Assembly (NCBI GenBank): GCA_903878475.1 | Contig: CAIRHQ010000009.1 | Location: 1 to 44,216 of the forward strand | Length of the DNA stretch: 44,216 nucleotides | Direction: 5' to 3' | Source of the DNA: an uncultured Bacteroidota bacterium | GTDB lineage: Bacteria; Bacteroidota; Bacteroidia; Chitinophagales; Chitinophagaceae | Part shown: positions 9,260 through 17,413 of the stretch, one piece after another | Numbering within the stretch: the stretch's first letter is position 1 | Layout of the letters: each line of letters begins with the position of its first letter | Program-made: the position numbers and the translations under genes | Notes under the pieces: generated by a model | The model's input: the letters and a program-made list of their open reading frames with translations, nothing else | What the model was told of the DNA's origin: nothing | Databases searched by the model: none

Positions 9260-10456
9260 TTAAATAAAATTCAACTGATCAAATTTTTTCCCCAGGATCA
9301 TTTGATCATCGGCCCCCAGCCATTTATGTAACACGGTGGCATAAACGCTTTTAAAATCAACCTGGTGACGCAGGTCGCCTTCATCCAGATTACCTAGGTT
9401 GGGCATGGCATTGATCAGACCTTTCTGTTTTAATCCACCCCCCATAAAGAACATATTGTTTGCCGTTCCGTGATCGGTTCCCCCGCTGGCATTTTGCGTT
9501 ACCCGCCTGCCAAATTCGCTAAAGGTCATCATCAGCACATCATCGAACCGATGGTTCTTTTTCAGGCCGTTGCTAAAGGCCTTCACCGCATCATTGAGTT
9601 CGGTGAACAATCTTTTTTGCTGCCCCTCCTGGTTCACATGGGTATCAAAACTACCCAGACTAACATAATAAACCTTGGTATTAATATCAGAAAAGATCAG
9701 CGAAGCAATGGTCTTGAGGTCTTTGCCCAAACCGGTATCGGGATAGGTTTCGCCGGAGGGGTGAGACTGTGTTTGCTGATAAATATATTCTGCACTGCTC
9801 AATGTTTCGCGCATGGTCTTGTATAAATAATCCAGGTTGCCAGCTCCCTTAGCTACATGATCAGCAGAAAGATCTTTAAAATATTTTCCGGCGGCACTGT
9901 TGAAGAGACGCTTTGGATCTTTGAAAGCCAGACCCTTGCTTTCAGTTCCTTTCAAGGCCAGACTGAGCACATCATCCAGTTCCATGGCCTGGGTTGGTTT
10001 ATCGCAACCATGGCATTGGGCATCCAGGTAGCGGCCCAGCCAACCCGTATTCACAAATTCATTGCTGGCGCTGGCGGTTTGCCAGATATCCATACTGCGA
10101 AAATGCGAACGATCAGGATTGGGATATCCAACACTATTCAGGATCGACATATTGCCCTCGTCGTACAAATTTTTAAAATATTCCAATGCCGGATTTAATC
10201 CTACTTCATCGGTGATCGATAAAGCCTTATCCTTTGCGATGCCCAATTTTGGACGAAGCTGATAATAAATATCATTGCGCACCGGGATCACGGTATTCAG
10301 TCCGTCGTTGCCCCCGCTGAACTGGATAACCACTACCACTTTATTTCCGGGAGGCACCATCTGGGGCCGTTGCAGTGCAGATAAAAATCTGGGCATCATG
10401 AGCGAAGCCGTGGCCAGGGAACCTGTTTGTAAAAATGTTCTGCGCTTAAAAAGCAT
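9260..10456 (-). CDS. DUF1501 family Tat-exported protein
   Basis: A 398-residue protein whose N-terminus 'KRRTFLQTGSLATASLMMP' is a twin-arginine signal, so export in folded form is expected. The body shows DUF1501 landmarks: 'VIQFSGGNDGLNTVIPV', 'NPDRSHFRSMDIWQ', 'SLGSFDTHVNQEGQQ' and 'LMMTFSEFGRRVTQNASGGTDHG'. The family resembles the alkaline phosphatase/sulfatase superfamily in layout, but no activity is established that I know of. It lies 41 bases downstream of a DUF1800 gene on the same strand, a pairing seen repeatedly in Bacteroidota genomes, which suggests they work together in the periplasm or at the cell surface. Function is unknown. Confidence 0.88.
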   Translation of the reverse strand: MLFKRRTFLQTGSLATASLMMPRFLSALQRPQMVPPGNKVVVVIQFSGGNDGLNTVIPVRNDIYYQLRPKLGIAKDKALSITDEVGLNPALEYFKNLYDEGNMSILNSVGYPNPDRSHFRSMDIWQTASASNEFVNTGWLGRYLDAQCHGCDKPTQAMELDDVLSLALKGTESKGLAFKDPKRLFNSAAGKYFKDLSADHVAKGAGNLDYLYKTMRETLSSAEYIYQQTQSHPSGETYPDTGLGKDLKTIASLIFSDINTKVYYVSLGSFDTHVNQEGQQKRLFTELNDAVKAFSNGLKKNHRFDDVLMMTFSEFGRRVTQNASGGTDHGTANNMFFMGGGLKQKGLINAMPNLGNLDEGDLRHQVDFKSVYATVLHKWLGADDQMILGKKFDQLNFI

Positions 10457-10497
10457 GTGGGTTAATTTTTATAATTAATTTTCAATGTTGCGGTACA

Positions 10498-11949
10498 CTA
10501 ACACAATTGATATTCGGGAGTACTCATCAGATTTACGATGGCGCTTTTAATAAAATTCTCCCGGTTCTCCTGATTTAAATATTTTTCCAGCATAGTATTG
10601 CTTGATCGGGTGGGCGTTTGAAGCACCGTGGCGGCGATCTGTTGCAACAGGTTTTCACGCGCTACTTTTTCAAAAATGGCCGTAACCGAAGGCCAGTCAA
10701 TCTTTGCTGCCCCACCCTGTACCGATGCCTTGAGGCGCTTCATCCCCATATCCATCATCTGCCCCATCATGGCATCATCATCGCTCTTGGGATGCAGGTC
10801 CATCACATCATTGGCCGATAGGATCTGGGGAAGTCTTAACCGCAGCATCAACGAACTGCTGTCGATCCATGTTTTTCCTCCGGGCCATCCCGCTACATTG
10901 GGTGGGTAAAAAAGTACTTGCCCTAGTACCCGCTGAAACAGCAATTGTGCCTGATCAGATTCCAGTTCCATCGGCAACAACCTGCGAATGCCGGCCAGCA
11001 ACACGATGGGAGATTTTATGATAATGCCGATATTCTTTTCGTCATAGAACCAGTCGCTCGTAAAAATATCTTCCAGCAATAGTTTGATATCATACCCATT
11101 CTTGAAAAAGCGATTAGCCAGCCAGGTTAGTTTGCTTTCATCTACGGTTTCATTCACTAAGAACACATATAATTTTCTGCAGATGAAATTGGCTGTTTGC
11201 TGTTGTGATAATAATATATCAAGCACATCATCCCCATTCCAGTTACCGGTTTTGCCCAGGATGGTCTTTTCGCCATCATCGTGCTGCATTTTCCGAAACT
11301 GAAAATCTCCCTGCAGGTTGAACCCCCATCCGGTAAAGGCCCGGGCGGCTTCTTTTACATCGTTCTCGGTATAATTGCCACGCCCCATGGTAAACAGTTC
11401 CATCACTTCACGGGCAAAATTTTCATTGGGGTGTTGTTTTTTGTTTTGCTGATTATTCAGGAACTGAAGCATGGAGGCGCTTTTACTCACCGCCTTCAGC
11501 AGTTCTTTGAAATTGCCGAGCGCATTTTCTCTAATGAGCTGTAGTAGTTCCTGCTGATAATAGCTGTTGATCACCCGGCAGGCGAAATGGCCATGCCAGA
11601 ACAGGCTCATCTTTTCCCTTAACTGGGCCTCGCTGTTGATCATTTCATTGAGCCAGCGGATATTCAGACTTTTCAGATCATCGCGCGACATCTGCTGCAA
11701 TTGCTTTTTCTGTTCCGGACTGAGTTCTTTCTTCTCGATTTTGGTAAATTCTTTTGCCCCGTTGAAAAAACCATCCACCAGGTTCTGAGATACTTCCAGT
11801 TTGGCAGGAGTTGCTGCAGAGCTACTGAGCAAACGTTGCCATAATTGTTTGGGGGATATTTTTTCGAGGGATGCTGCGTTCTCCGCCATTGGACCAAAGG
11901 CCGCCCGCCATAACAAATGCTGGTTCTTGATACGATTGGATACAGCCAT
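10498..11949 (-). CDS. DUF1800 family protein
   Basis: The chosen start gives 483 residues, beginning MAVSNRIKNQHLLWRAAFG. An in-frame ATG 60 bases further upstream would add 20 residues (MCATCRLTRVV...) that do not fit the family, whose members begin near the 'H-L-L-x-R-A-x-F-G' motif. Other family signatures are 'REKMSLFWHGHFA', 'NENFAREVMELFTMGRGNYTENDVKEAARAFTGW', and 'VLFYPPNVAGWPGGKTWIDSS'. DUF1800 proteins have no settled function. It precedes a Tat-exported DUF1501 gene with which it forms a likely two-gene operon. No signal peptide is visible on the chosen start. Confidence 0.87.
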   Translation of the reverse strand: MAVSNRIKNQHLLWRAAFGPMAENAASLEKISPKQLWQRLLSSSAATPAKLEVSQNLVDGFFNGAKEFTKIEKKELSPEQKKQLQQMSRDDLKSLNIRWLNEMINSEAQLREKMSLFWHGHFACRVINSYYQQELLQLIRENALGNFKELLKAVSKSASMLQFLNNQQNKKQHPNENFAREVMELFTMGRGNYTENDVKEAARAFTGWGFNLQGDFQFRKMQHDDGEKTILGKTGNWNGDDVLDILLSQQQTANFICRKLYVFLVNETVDESKLTWLANRFFKNGYDIKLLLEDIFTSDWFYDEKNIGIIIKSPIVLLAGIRRLLPMELESDQAQLLFQRVLGQVLFYPPNVAGWPGGKTWIDSSSLMLRLRLPQILSANDVMDLHPKSDDDAMMGQMMDMGMKRLKASVQGGAAKIDWPSVTAIFEKVARENLLQQIAATVLQTPTRSSNTMLEKYLNQENRENFIKSAIVNLMSTPEYQLC

Positions 11950-12009
11950 ACAAGTAGAAAATTTTAAATTGAGCAATACAACCCGGGTAAGACGGCAAGT
12001 TGCACACAA

Positions 12010-12311
12010 AGTTTAATGAATAAATTAACTTATTGTGCCATCATAAAACAAGGCTTAATATTTACCGATTTCTGTTTAAGTTTTAACTGGGCTTCGACAA
12101 GCTCAGCCTGACAAAAAGCTGTCACGCTTCGACAAGGCTTCAACAAGCTCAGCCTGACAAAAAGCTGTCACACTTCGACAAGGCTTCAACAAGCTCAGCC
12201 TGACAGAAAGTTGTCACACTGAGCTTGTCGAAGTGGAAATAAAGCATGAAATCAGTTTTTGAATAAAATTGATATTTAATAGCTCACTAAGCTGATTATT
12301 TAATAAATATC
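12010..12311. other. Gene-free gap of about 300 bases between DUF1800 and alkB
   Basis: Measured from the longest possible DUF1800 start, this divergent interval contains no credible reading frame. Its central part (12091-12236) is filled by a palindromic repeat cluster described separately. The outer parts are AT-rich and should hold the promoters of both flanking genes, but I cannot point to a convincing TAnnTTTG box for either. Confidence 0.7.
12091..12236. repeat. REP-like palindromic repeat cluster (one 35-base and two 46-base units plus inverted end)
   Basis: Three tandem units lie at 12091-12125 (35 bases), 12126-12171 (46) and 12172-12217 (46). Each begins with CTTCGACAAG one base in and ends TGTCAC; units two and three carry an 11-base internal duplication (GGCTTCAACAA). 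Within each unit TGACA pairs with TGTCA across a short loop. The cluster ends with CTGAGCTTGTCGAAG (12219-12233), the exact reverse complement of CTTCGACAAGCTCAG at 12092-12106, so the whole can fold into a long hairpin. It resembles dispersed REP/MITE-type repeats with this core that occur between genes in many Bacteroidota; I could not check other copies because the window holds only this one. Confidence 0.8.
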
Positions 12312-13454
12312 ATGCCAGAAATAAGCATACAAAATCCGGCTGAATCATTAACTTGTAATCAAGATATGAGACCCAATGCCTTAAAATATCTTTGTCCGCT
12401 GATGATCTATGTCTTCTCAGCCCTGGCCTTCACCCGGCCGGGTTGGATCACCTGGAGTCCGGTGCTTTTTGTTTGGGTATTTGTTCCTATCCTGGAACTC
12501 TTCCTGCCCGCCGATGATCGGAATTTCAATGAAGCAGAAGAAGCGCTAGCGAAAAAAGACAGGCTATATGATTATTTGTTATACGCCATCGTACCCATTC
12601 AGTTTGCTGCACTTTTCCTTTTTTTTCAATCCCTGCAGGCCACCGATATGGCCTGGTGGGAACTAACAGGCAGGATCATGAGTATGGGCCTGCTTTGCGG
12701 AACCTTTGGCATCAATGTGGCACATGAACTTGGGCATCGGGTTAATCCTGTTGAACAAGCGATGGCAAAATTATTATTGCTTACTTCTCTATACATGCAT
12801 TTTTTTATTGAGCATAATAAAGGACACCATAAACATGTGGCTACCCCACAAGATCCCAGCAGTGCCCGTTACAATGAACTTCTTTATCTTTTTTTGGGAC
12901 GCAGTGTATGGTATTCTTATTGGTCGGCCTGGCGCATTGCCAATGAGGACATGCGTAAGTCCGGGCGTGGAATTTTTCACTGGAAAAATGAAATGCTGCA
13001 GGCGCAGATCATTCAAATTTCATTTGTGGTGGGTATATTTTTATTTTTCGGTTGGCTGACTACAGTTTATTTTTTATGCGCGGCTATATTGGGCATCAGT
13101 ATGCTGGAAACAGTAAATTATATTGAACATTATGGTTTACAACGCAGGCAACTCGACAATGGAAAATATGAAAGAACCCTTCCGATACATAGCTGGAACA
13201 GCAATCATTTAGTAGGCCGGTTGATGCTATTTGAATTGAGCCGACACAGCGACCATCATTATATGGCCAGCAGAAAATATCAGATACTCAGGCACCATGA
13301 TGATGTACCTCAATTACCTACAGGATATCCGGGCAGTATGATGCTTGCCTTAGTGCCTCCGGCCTGGTTCTATGTAATGAATAAACGGGTTGAAGCATTA
13401 AAAACAATGCCCCGATCTGCTGAGGTTGCAGACGATCAATATTGTGTCAACTGA
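12312..13454 (+). CDS. alkB: Alkane 1-monooxygenase (AlkB-type di-iron hydroxylase)
   Basis: A 380-residue inner-membrane protein with about six hydrophobic helices. AlkB oxidises the terminal carbon of n-alkanes to primary alcohols using a di-iron site and electrons from rubredoxin. All nine histidine ligands are visible: H138-E-L-G-H142, E-H168-N-K-G-H172-H173-K-H, N-Y-I-E-H273-Y-G-L-Q-R, and H312-S-D-H315-H316. The 'NYIEHYGL' and 'PQLPTGYPGSMMLALVPP' blocks separate it from fatty-acid desaturases. No rubredoxin or rubredoxin reductase gene is adjacent. A REP-like repeat lies upstream, and a cytochrome gene converges from downstream, 12 bases away. A second in-frame ATG at residue 19 is a possible start. 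Confidence 0.92.
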   Translation: MPEISIQNPAESLTCNQDMRPNALKYLCPLMIYVFSALAFTRPGWITWSPVLFVWVFVPILELFLPADDRNFNEAEEALAKKDRLYDYLLYAIVPIQFAALFLFFQSLQATDMAWWELTGRIMSMGLLCGTFGINVAHELGHRVNPVEQAMAKLLLLTSLYMHFFIEHNKGHHKHVATPQDPSSARYNELLYLFLGRSVWYSYWSAWRIANEDMRKSGRGIFHWKNEMLQAQIIQISFVVGIFLFFGWLTTVYFLCAAILGISMLETVNYIEHYGLQRRQLDNGKYERTLPIHSWNSNHLVGRLMLFELSRHSDHHYMASRKYQILRHHDDVPQLPTGYPGSMMLALVPPAWFYVMNKRVEALKTMPRSAEVADDQYCVN

Positions 13455-13466
13455 TCTTCCTTTAAA

Positions 13467-13919
13467 TTATTTTTTTGCATTGGCAGTTACATAAGCCAGC
13501 ACATTGGTTCTTTCTGTCTGACTCAGGTTAGCCCTTGTATTTTCAACAGCCATAATGCTTGCCCAACGGGCTGCGGTATAATCAGATACTACTTTAAGTC
13601 CGTGACAAGTTCCGCATTTTGCATTATAAGTGGCCTGACCAGCCCTGGCTGATTCATCGCCTGTTCCTGCCTTGGCTACAATTTTAGAACCGGCTACCGG
13701 CGAATTGGCACCTGCTACGGCACCCGTTCCGGTGGCGGTTGTAGTACTGCTGCTGGTGCTATATGTAGACGGTGTATTGGAGCCCGATCCGTTATTAGAT
13801 ATTACCGTTCCGGAGTTGGAAGAAGGAATTTCAGACTTGCTTGGCGCTACTTTTTTTGCACAGCTAAACACTACGACTGCCATTGAGCATAAGAGGAAAT
13901 ATTTTTTCATATCCATCAA
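13467..13919 (-). CDS. Small lipoprotein c-type cytochrome
   Basis: A 150-residue protein with a lipoprotein signal ending 'VVVFSC' (Cys20 would be lipidated), then a Ser/Thr/Gly/Asn-rich linker at about residues 25-90, then a small cytochrome c domain. The single haem motif C-G-T-C-H is at residues 102-106, and Met123 in 'WASIMAVENTRANLS' is a plausible axial ligand. It is presumably anchored on the periplasmic face or in the outer membrane and carries electrons; the partner is unknown. It converges with alkB, but AlkB normally takes electrons from rubredoxin, so a link is not established. The start could also be the ATG at residue 4. Confidence 0.85.
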   Translation of the reverse strand: MMDMKKYFLLCSMAVVVFSCAKKVAPSKSEIPSSNSGTVISNNGSGSNTPSTYSTSSSTTTATGTGAVAGANSPVAGSKIVAKAGTGDESARAGQATYNAKCGTCHGLKVVSDYTAARWASIMAVENTRANLSQTERTNVLAYVTANAKK

Positions 13920-13984
13920 TTTTTAAGAATTATAAATATAGTGACATTACCCAAACCGTGGGGCCCATTTAAAAAAATAATTTG

Positions 13985-15256
13985 TTAATGAATGGACGCT
14001 GCGCCAAAATAGGTATGCAGGATATTGGGCAGTGCGATTCCCTGTTCGCCCTGATTGTTCTCGAGCAAACAAGCTACGATACGGGGCAGTGCCAGCGATG
14101 ACCCATTGAGCGAATGCAGCAACTGCGTCTTGTTGTCACCATCCTTGTAACGGATCTTCATCCGGTTGGTTTGAAAGGTCTCGAAATTGCTCACCGAACT
14201 TACTTCCAGCCATTTTTGTTGCGCCGCACTATACACTTCAAAATCAAATGTAAGCGCTGATGCAAAGCTCATATCGCCGCCGCATAAACGAAGAATGCGA
14301 TAAGGCAGTTCGAGTGATTGCAATAATTTTTCCACATGGGCTACCATCGTATCCAATACAGCATAACTATTATCGGGATGCACCAATTGCACGATCTCTA
14401 CTTTATCAAACTGATGAACCCTGTTGAGCCCGCGTACATCGCTTCCAAAGCTGCCCGCCTCTCTTCTGAAGCAAGGCGTATAGCCCGTCATCTTTACCGG
14501 CAGTTCTGTTTCTTTGATGATCTCATCGCGGTAAATATTGGTAAGGGGTACTTCGGCCGTAGGGATCAGGAAAAAATTATCGGCAGTGGCATGATACATC
14601 TGTCCTTCTTTATCGGGCAACTGCCCGGTTCCATAAGCCGAAGCCTCATTCACCATCAAGGGTGGAAGATATTCGGTATAGCCTGCATCGGTATTGTAAT
14701 CCAGAAAATACTGGATCAGTGCGCGTTGCAGTTTTGCTCCCTTGCCTTTGTACAATGGAAATCCGCTTCCGGTGATTTTAGCGCCGGTTTCAAAATCAAC
14801 GATATCATATTTTTTGATGAGGTCCCAGTGCGGAACAGCATTTGCTGATAATGTAGGTTTTACTCCGCCTTCTCTTACTACCACATTATCCTCCGGCGTT
14901 TTCCCCAGTGGCACAGACGTATGCGGCAGGTTGGGCAGTTTCACCAATTCATCCTGCAAACTGGTTTCAGCTGCAGAAAGCTGCTGGCTCATCAACTGCA
15001 TATTATTCTTATGCTGGGCTACTTCCTGCTTCATGGCTTCAGCTTTTTCTTTTTCGCCCTTGCCCATGAACATACCAATTTCTTTACTGGCCGCATTGAT
15101 CGATGCCTGTAAATTCTCTGTTTCGGTTTTAAGTTTACGTACCTGTTCGTCTGTTTGTATAAGACGATCTACCACGGATACATCAGAAAAATGCTTGATC
15201 GCTAATTTCTCTTTCACCAGGGCTGCATTTTGCCGTATGTAATTTATTTGTAACAT
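13985..15256 (-). CDS. serS: Seryl-tRNA synthetase
   Basis: A 423-residue class II aminoacyl-tRNA synthetase that charges tRNA-Ser. The N-terminal tRNA-binding coiled coil covers about residues 30-100. Catalytic-domain landmarks follow: 'IPTAEVPLTNIYRDEI', motif 2 'CFRREAGSFGSDVRGLNRVHQFDKVEIV', and motif 3 'LNGSSLALPRIVACLLENNQ'. Length is normal. It is transcribed divergently from the small gene at 15383. There is no sign of a T-box in the upstream region. Confidence 0.97.
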   Translation of the reverse strand: MLQINYIRQNAALVKEKLAIKHFSDVSVVDRLIQTDEQVRKLKTETENLQASINAASKEIGMFMGKGEKEKAEAMKQEVAQHKNNMQLMSQQLSAAETSLQDELVKLPNLPHTSVPLGKTPEDNVVVREGGVKPTLSANAVPHWDLIKKYDIVDFETGAKITGSGFPLYKGKGAKLQRALIQYFLDYNTDAGYTEYLPPLMVNEASAYGTGQLPDKEGQMYHATADNFFLIPTAEVPLTNIYRDEIIKETELPVKMTGYTPCFRREAGSFGSDVRGLNRVHQFDKVEIVQLVHPDNSYAVLDTMVAHVEKLLQSLELPYRILRLCGGDMSFASALTFDFEVYSAAQQKWLEVSSVSNFETFQTNRMKIRYKDGDNKTQLLHSLNGSSLALPRIVACLLENNQGEQGIALPNILHTYFGAASIH

Positions 15257-15370
15257 CTCTGCTCGTTTTTTTGCGAAGATACAATTTTGATACAGAGTTG
15301 AACCTGCGGCTACTGGTAAACAGCATGAATGGGCAGATCGTACAACTGCCTCCGCAATGATTCAATCAAT

Positions 15371-15378
15371 TATCTTTG
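15371..15378 (+). promoter_or_regulatory. -7 promoter box TATCTTTG almost abutting a start codon
   Basis: TATCTTTG fits the Bacteroidota -7 consensus TAnnTTTG at all fixed positions and ends 4 bases before the ATG at 15383. No TTG is seen at the expected -33 distance. If used, the transcript would start at or next to the initiation codon. Confidence 0.45.
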
Positions 15379-15382
15379 CGCC

Positions 15383-15736
15383 ATGCAAGAGGCAAATAAT
15401 GATCTGCAAGTACGTTGGCTGAAACTGCGCATCCTGCTAAAGGAAAGGTTTGGCATAAAACCGGATATGGATGGGATCCTCTTTCTGATCGGCATACAGG
15501 AGCTGGGAACAGGAAAACAGGATTTTTCGAAAGAACAGAAACAAGACCTCATGCATATTGCCGTTTGTACCATACTTTCGCAAAGCGGTTATTATGCCCT
15601 GGAGGGTCAAGATGAGGATGGATGGCCGCATTTTACACAGCTGAAACCTTTACCCGGACTGGTTATGATAGAACAGGAAAATTTTTTAAAAGACCATGTC
15701 TTACTATATTTTCAAAATCAAAAATTCATCGACTAA
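15383..15736 (+). CDS. Conserved small protein of unknown function
   Basis: A protein of 117 residues starting MQEANNDLQVRWLKLRILLKE. An upstream in-frame ATG at 15329 would add 18 residues but would place the start ahead of the promoter box TATCTTTG, so the later start is preferred. The protein is soluble, mixed alpha/beta in composition, with no signal peptide, membrane segment or recognisable motif. The stretch 'GIKPDMDGILFLIGIQELG' looks like a conserved core. It is followed after 6 bases by the cyclophilin gene, so the two are probably co-transcribed. I do not recognise a function. Confidence 0.75.
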   Translation: MQEANNDLQVRWLKLRILLKERFGIKPDMDGILFLIGIQELGTGKQDFSKEQKQDLMHIAVCTILSQSGYYALEGQDEDGWPHFTQLKPLPGLVMIEQENFLKDHVLLYFQNQKFID

Positions 15737-15742
15737 TTAAGT

Positions 15743-16471
15743 ATGAACAAGATCAAGATCCCCTTAATGATGGCCCTTCTGGCCTTTTTTTCCATCAGTA
15801 CACTGGCCCAAGTAAAAAAACCAGTTCCTAAAAAAACAGTTGTGAGCCAAAAAAAACCAGTGACCAAAATACAACCAGCCGTTAAGATCCCCGGTACACG
15901 GATACAGATCACCACCGATTCTGGGGTTATTGTAGTGAGGCTTTACGATAAAACACCGAAGCACCGCGACAATTTCATCAAACTGGCCAATGAACATTTC
16001 TTCGATAGTTTATTGTTTCACCGCGTGATCAATGGATTCATGATCCAGGGTGGCGACCCCGAAAGCAAGAATGCCCTACCGGGTGCAATGCTGGGCAATG
16101 GAGATGTGGGTTACACCATTCCGGCAGAATTCGATACGGCCCTATATCATAAAAAAGGAGCACTGGCAGCAGCCCGTACCAATAACCCTGAAAAAGCCAG
16201 CAGTGGTTGCCAGTTTTACCTGGTACAGGGAAGGCCCTATGGCGACGATGAGCTGAATAATATTGAAATGCAGATGGGCACCAAATTCTCTGCTGCCAAA
16301 CACAAAATGTATAAAACGATCGGAGGCACCCCATTCCTGGATATGAATTATACTGTATTTGGGGAGGTTGAATCAGGACTGAATGTGATTGATAAGATCG
16401 CAGGCGTACCCAAGGATGGAAGCGATAGGCCGATCGGAAATGTACGCATGAAGATCGTGGTACTTAAATAA
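15743..16471 (+). CDS. Exported cyclophilin-type peptidyl-prolyl isomerase
   Basis: A 242-residue protein with a signal peptide at residues 1-22 (MNKIKIP..ISTLAQ), a short Lys/Pro/Val-rich linker to about residue 48, then a cyclophilin domain. The domain begins 'IQITTDSGVIVVRLYDKTPKHRDNFIKLANEHFFD' and contains the active-site block 'FHRVINGFMIQGGDP' (Arg, Phe, Met and Gln of the catalytic pocket) and 'SSGCQFYLVQG'. An insertion of about 25 residues ('GDDELNNIEMQMGTKFSAAKHKM') precedes 'NYTVFGEVESGLNVIDKI'. It should speed proline isomerisation of exported proteins in the periplasm. It is the second gene of a probable two-gene unit. Confidence 0.92.
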   Translation: MNKIKIPLMMALLAFFSISTLAQVKKPVPKKTVVSQKKPVTKIQPAVKIPGTRIQITTDSGVIVVRLYDKTPKHRDNFIKLANEHFFDSLLFHRVINGFMIQGGDPESKNALPGAMLGNGDVGYTIPAEFDTALYHKKGALAAARTNNPEKASSGCQFYLVQGRPYGDDELNNIEMQMGTKFSAAKHKMYKTIGGTPFLDMNYTVFGEVESGLNVIDKIAGVPKDGSDRPIGNVRMKIVVLK

Positions 16472-16543
16472 ACCCTGAAAATGCAAGTCGCAATTGATAA
16501 AAACTTTAATTTGCAGTCCTAATTTAATTTTAACTGAACCAAC

Positions 16544-16921
16544 ATGAATTTTCCAGAAAATCTGCACTACACCAAAGACCACGAATGGATCTCCTTAGAA
16601 GGAAATGTAGCCACTATCGGCATTACTGATTTTGCGCAACATGAATTAGGAGATATTGTTTATATAGACATCAGTGCAAAGGGTAAAGCCCTTGCTGCTG
16701 AAGAGATCTTTGGTTCGGTAGAAGCGGTGAAAACCGTGAGCGACCTGTTCCTGCCAGTTGCCGGAACCATCACAGAAGTGAATCCTGCATTGGATGGCCA
16801 ACCCGAATTGGTGAACAATGATCCATACGGACAAGGCTGGATGGTGAAGATGACGGTTACCAATGTAGACGATGTGGCCAAGTTGATGAATGCCACTGCA
16901 TATAGTGCAACTGTTTCCTAG
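16544..16921 (+). CDS. gcvH: Glycine cleavage system H protein
   Basis: A 125-residue lipoyl carrier protein of the glycine cleavage complex; it shuttles the methylamine group from P to T protein and dihydrolipoyl groups to L protein. The lipoylation site is Lys63 in 'GSVEAVKTVSDLFLPVAG', and the N-terminal 'YTKDHEWISLEGNVATIGITDFAQHELGDIVYI' is characteristic. The P and T protein genes are not in the window. No glycine riboswitch is recognisable in the 72-base upstream gap. A VanZ-like gene starts 3 bases after its stop. Confidence 0.96.
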   Translation: MNFPENLHYTKDHEWISLEGNVATIGITDFAQHELGDIVYIDISAKGKALAAEEIFGSVEAVKTVSDLFLPVAGTITEVNPALDGQPELVNNDPYGQGWMVKMTVTNVDDVAKLMNATAYSATVS

Positions 16922-16924
16922 TAA

Positions 16925-17344
16925 ATGTACATGAACCCTTCTGCCAACAATCCCGGAAAACCCGGTGGTAAAAAATTTATACCAGGCATTGCCTGGTTTT
17001 TTTTCGTGTTGGTATTGCTATGCTTTCCGGGGTCAGATATTCCCAGCGTGGATGATTGGATGAACAAAATTTTCTTTGACAAATGGGTGCATACCGGATT
17101 GTTTTCCATTATGGCTTTCTTATTCATGTTCCCTTTTATTAAATCATCCCTACCCACCAAAGAAAAATGGCATTACCTGATCAAGATCGCTATCGCCACA
17201 TCCATTTGGGGCATTACGAGCGAAGTCTTACAAAAATACTTTATCCCCGGGCGGAGTTTTGACCTATTCGACTGGGCGGCAGACAGTTTGGGTGCCCTAA
17301 TCGCATTCTTATATGGCCGGTTCCTACTGTTAAAACAACGGTAA
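16925..17344 (+). CDS. VanZ-like membrane protein
   Basis: A 139-residue protein with about four membrane helices. The pattern 'DIPSVDDWMNKIFFDKWVHTGLFSIMAFLFMF' followed by 'ITSEVLQKYFIPGRSFDLFDWAADSLGALIAFLYG' is typical of VanZ-like/teicoplanin-resistance-associated proteins: conserved D-K-x-x-H, E-x-x-Q and D-x-x-x-D-x-x-G positions. The biochemical role of these proteins is unclear, and the name does not imply vancomycin resistance here. It follows gcvH by 3 bases and is probably co-transcribed. A start at the third residue (MNPSANN) is equally possible. Confidence 0.82.
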   Translation: MYMNPSANNPGKPGGKKFIPGIAWFFFVLVLLCFPGSDIPSVDDWMNKIFFDKWVHTGLFSIMAFLFMFPFIKSSLPTKEKWHYLIKIAIATSIWGITSEVLQKYFIPGRSFDLFDWAADSLGALIAFLYGRFLLLKQR

Positions 17345-17377
17345 GGCCCAAACAGCCTGTGAAATGGCCCTAACGGT

Positions 17378-17408
17378 TTGTTTCATCCACTTTAACTTCT
17401 TACATTTG
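17378..17408 (+). promoter_or_regulatory. Putative promoter of the DUF4290 gene
   Basis: TTG (17378-17380), 20 bases, then TACATTTG (17401-17408) is an exact match to the Bacteroidota pattern TTG-N19-21-TAnnTTTG. The box ends 5 bases before the ATG at 17414 and 23 before a second in-frame ATG at 17432. Confidence 0.6.
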
Positions 17409-17413
17409 TAGCT

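Noticed and set aside
12091-12236. Short repeated units suggestive of a CRISPR array
   Set aside because: The units are contiguous with no variable spacers, only three copies, and form a palindrome; no cas genes are nearby.
14336-14848. A 170-codon open frame opposite serS
   Set aside because: Antisense to a clear seryl-tRNA synthetase, with no motif or promoter.
16472-16543. Glycine riboswitch ahead of gcvH
   Set aside because: The gap is only 72 bases, too short for a glycine aptamer, and has no matching structure that I can see.
16925-17344. Glycopeptide resistance determinant (VanZ)
   Set aside because: VanZ-like proteins are common and mostly unrelated to resistance; no vanHAX-type genes are present.
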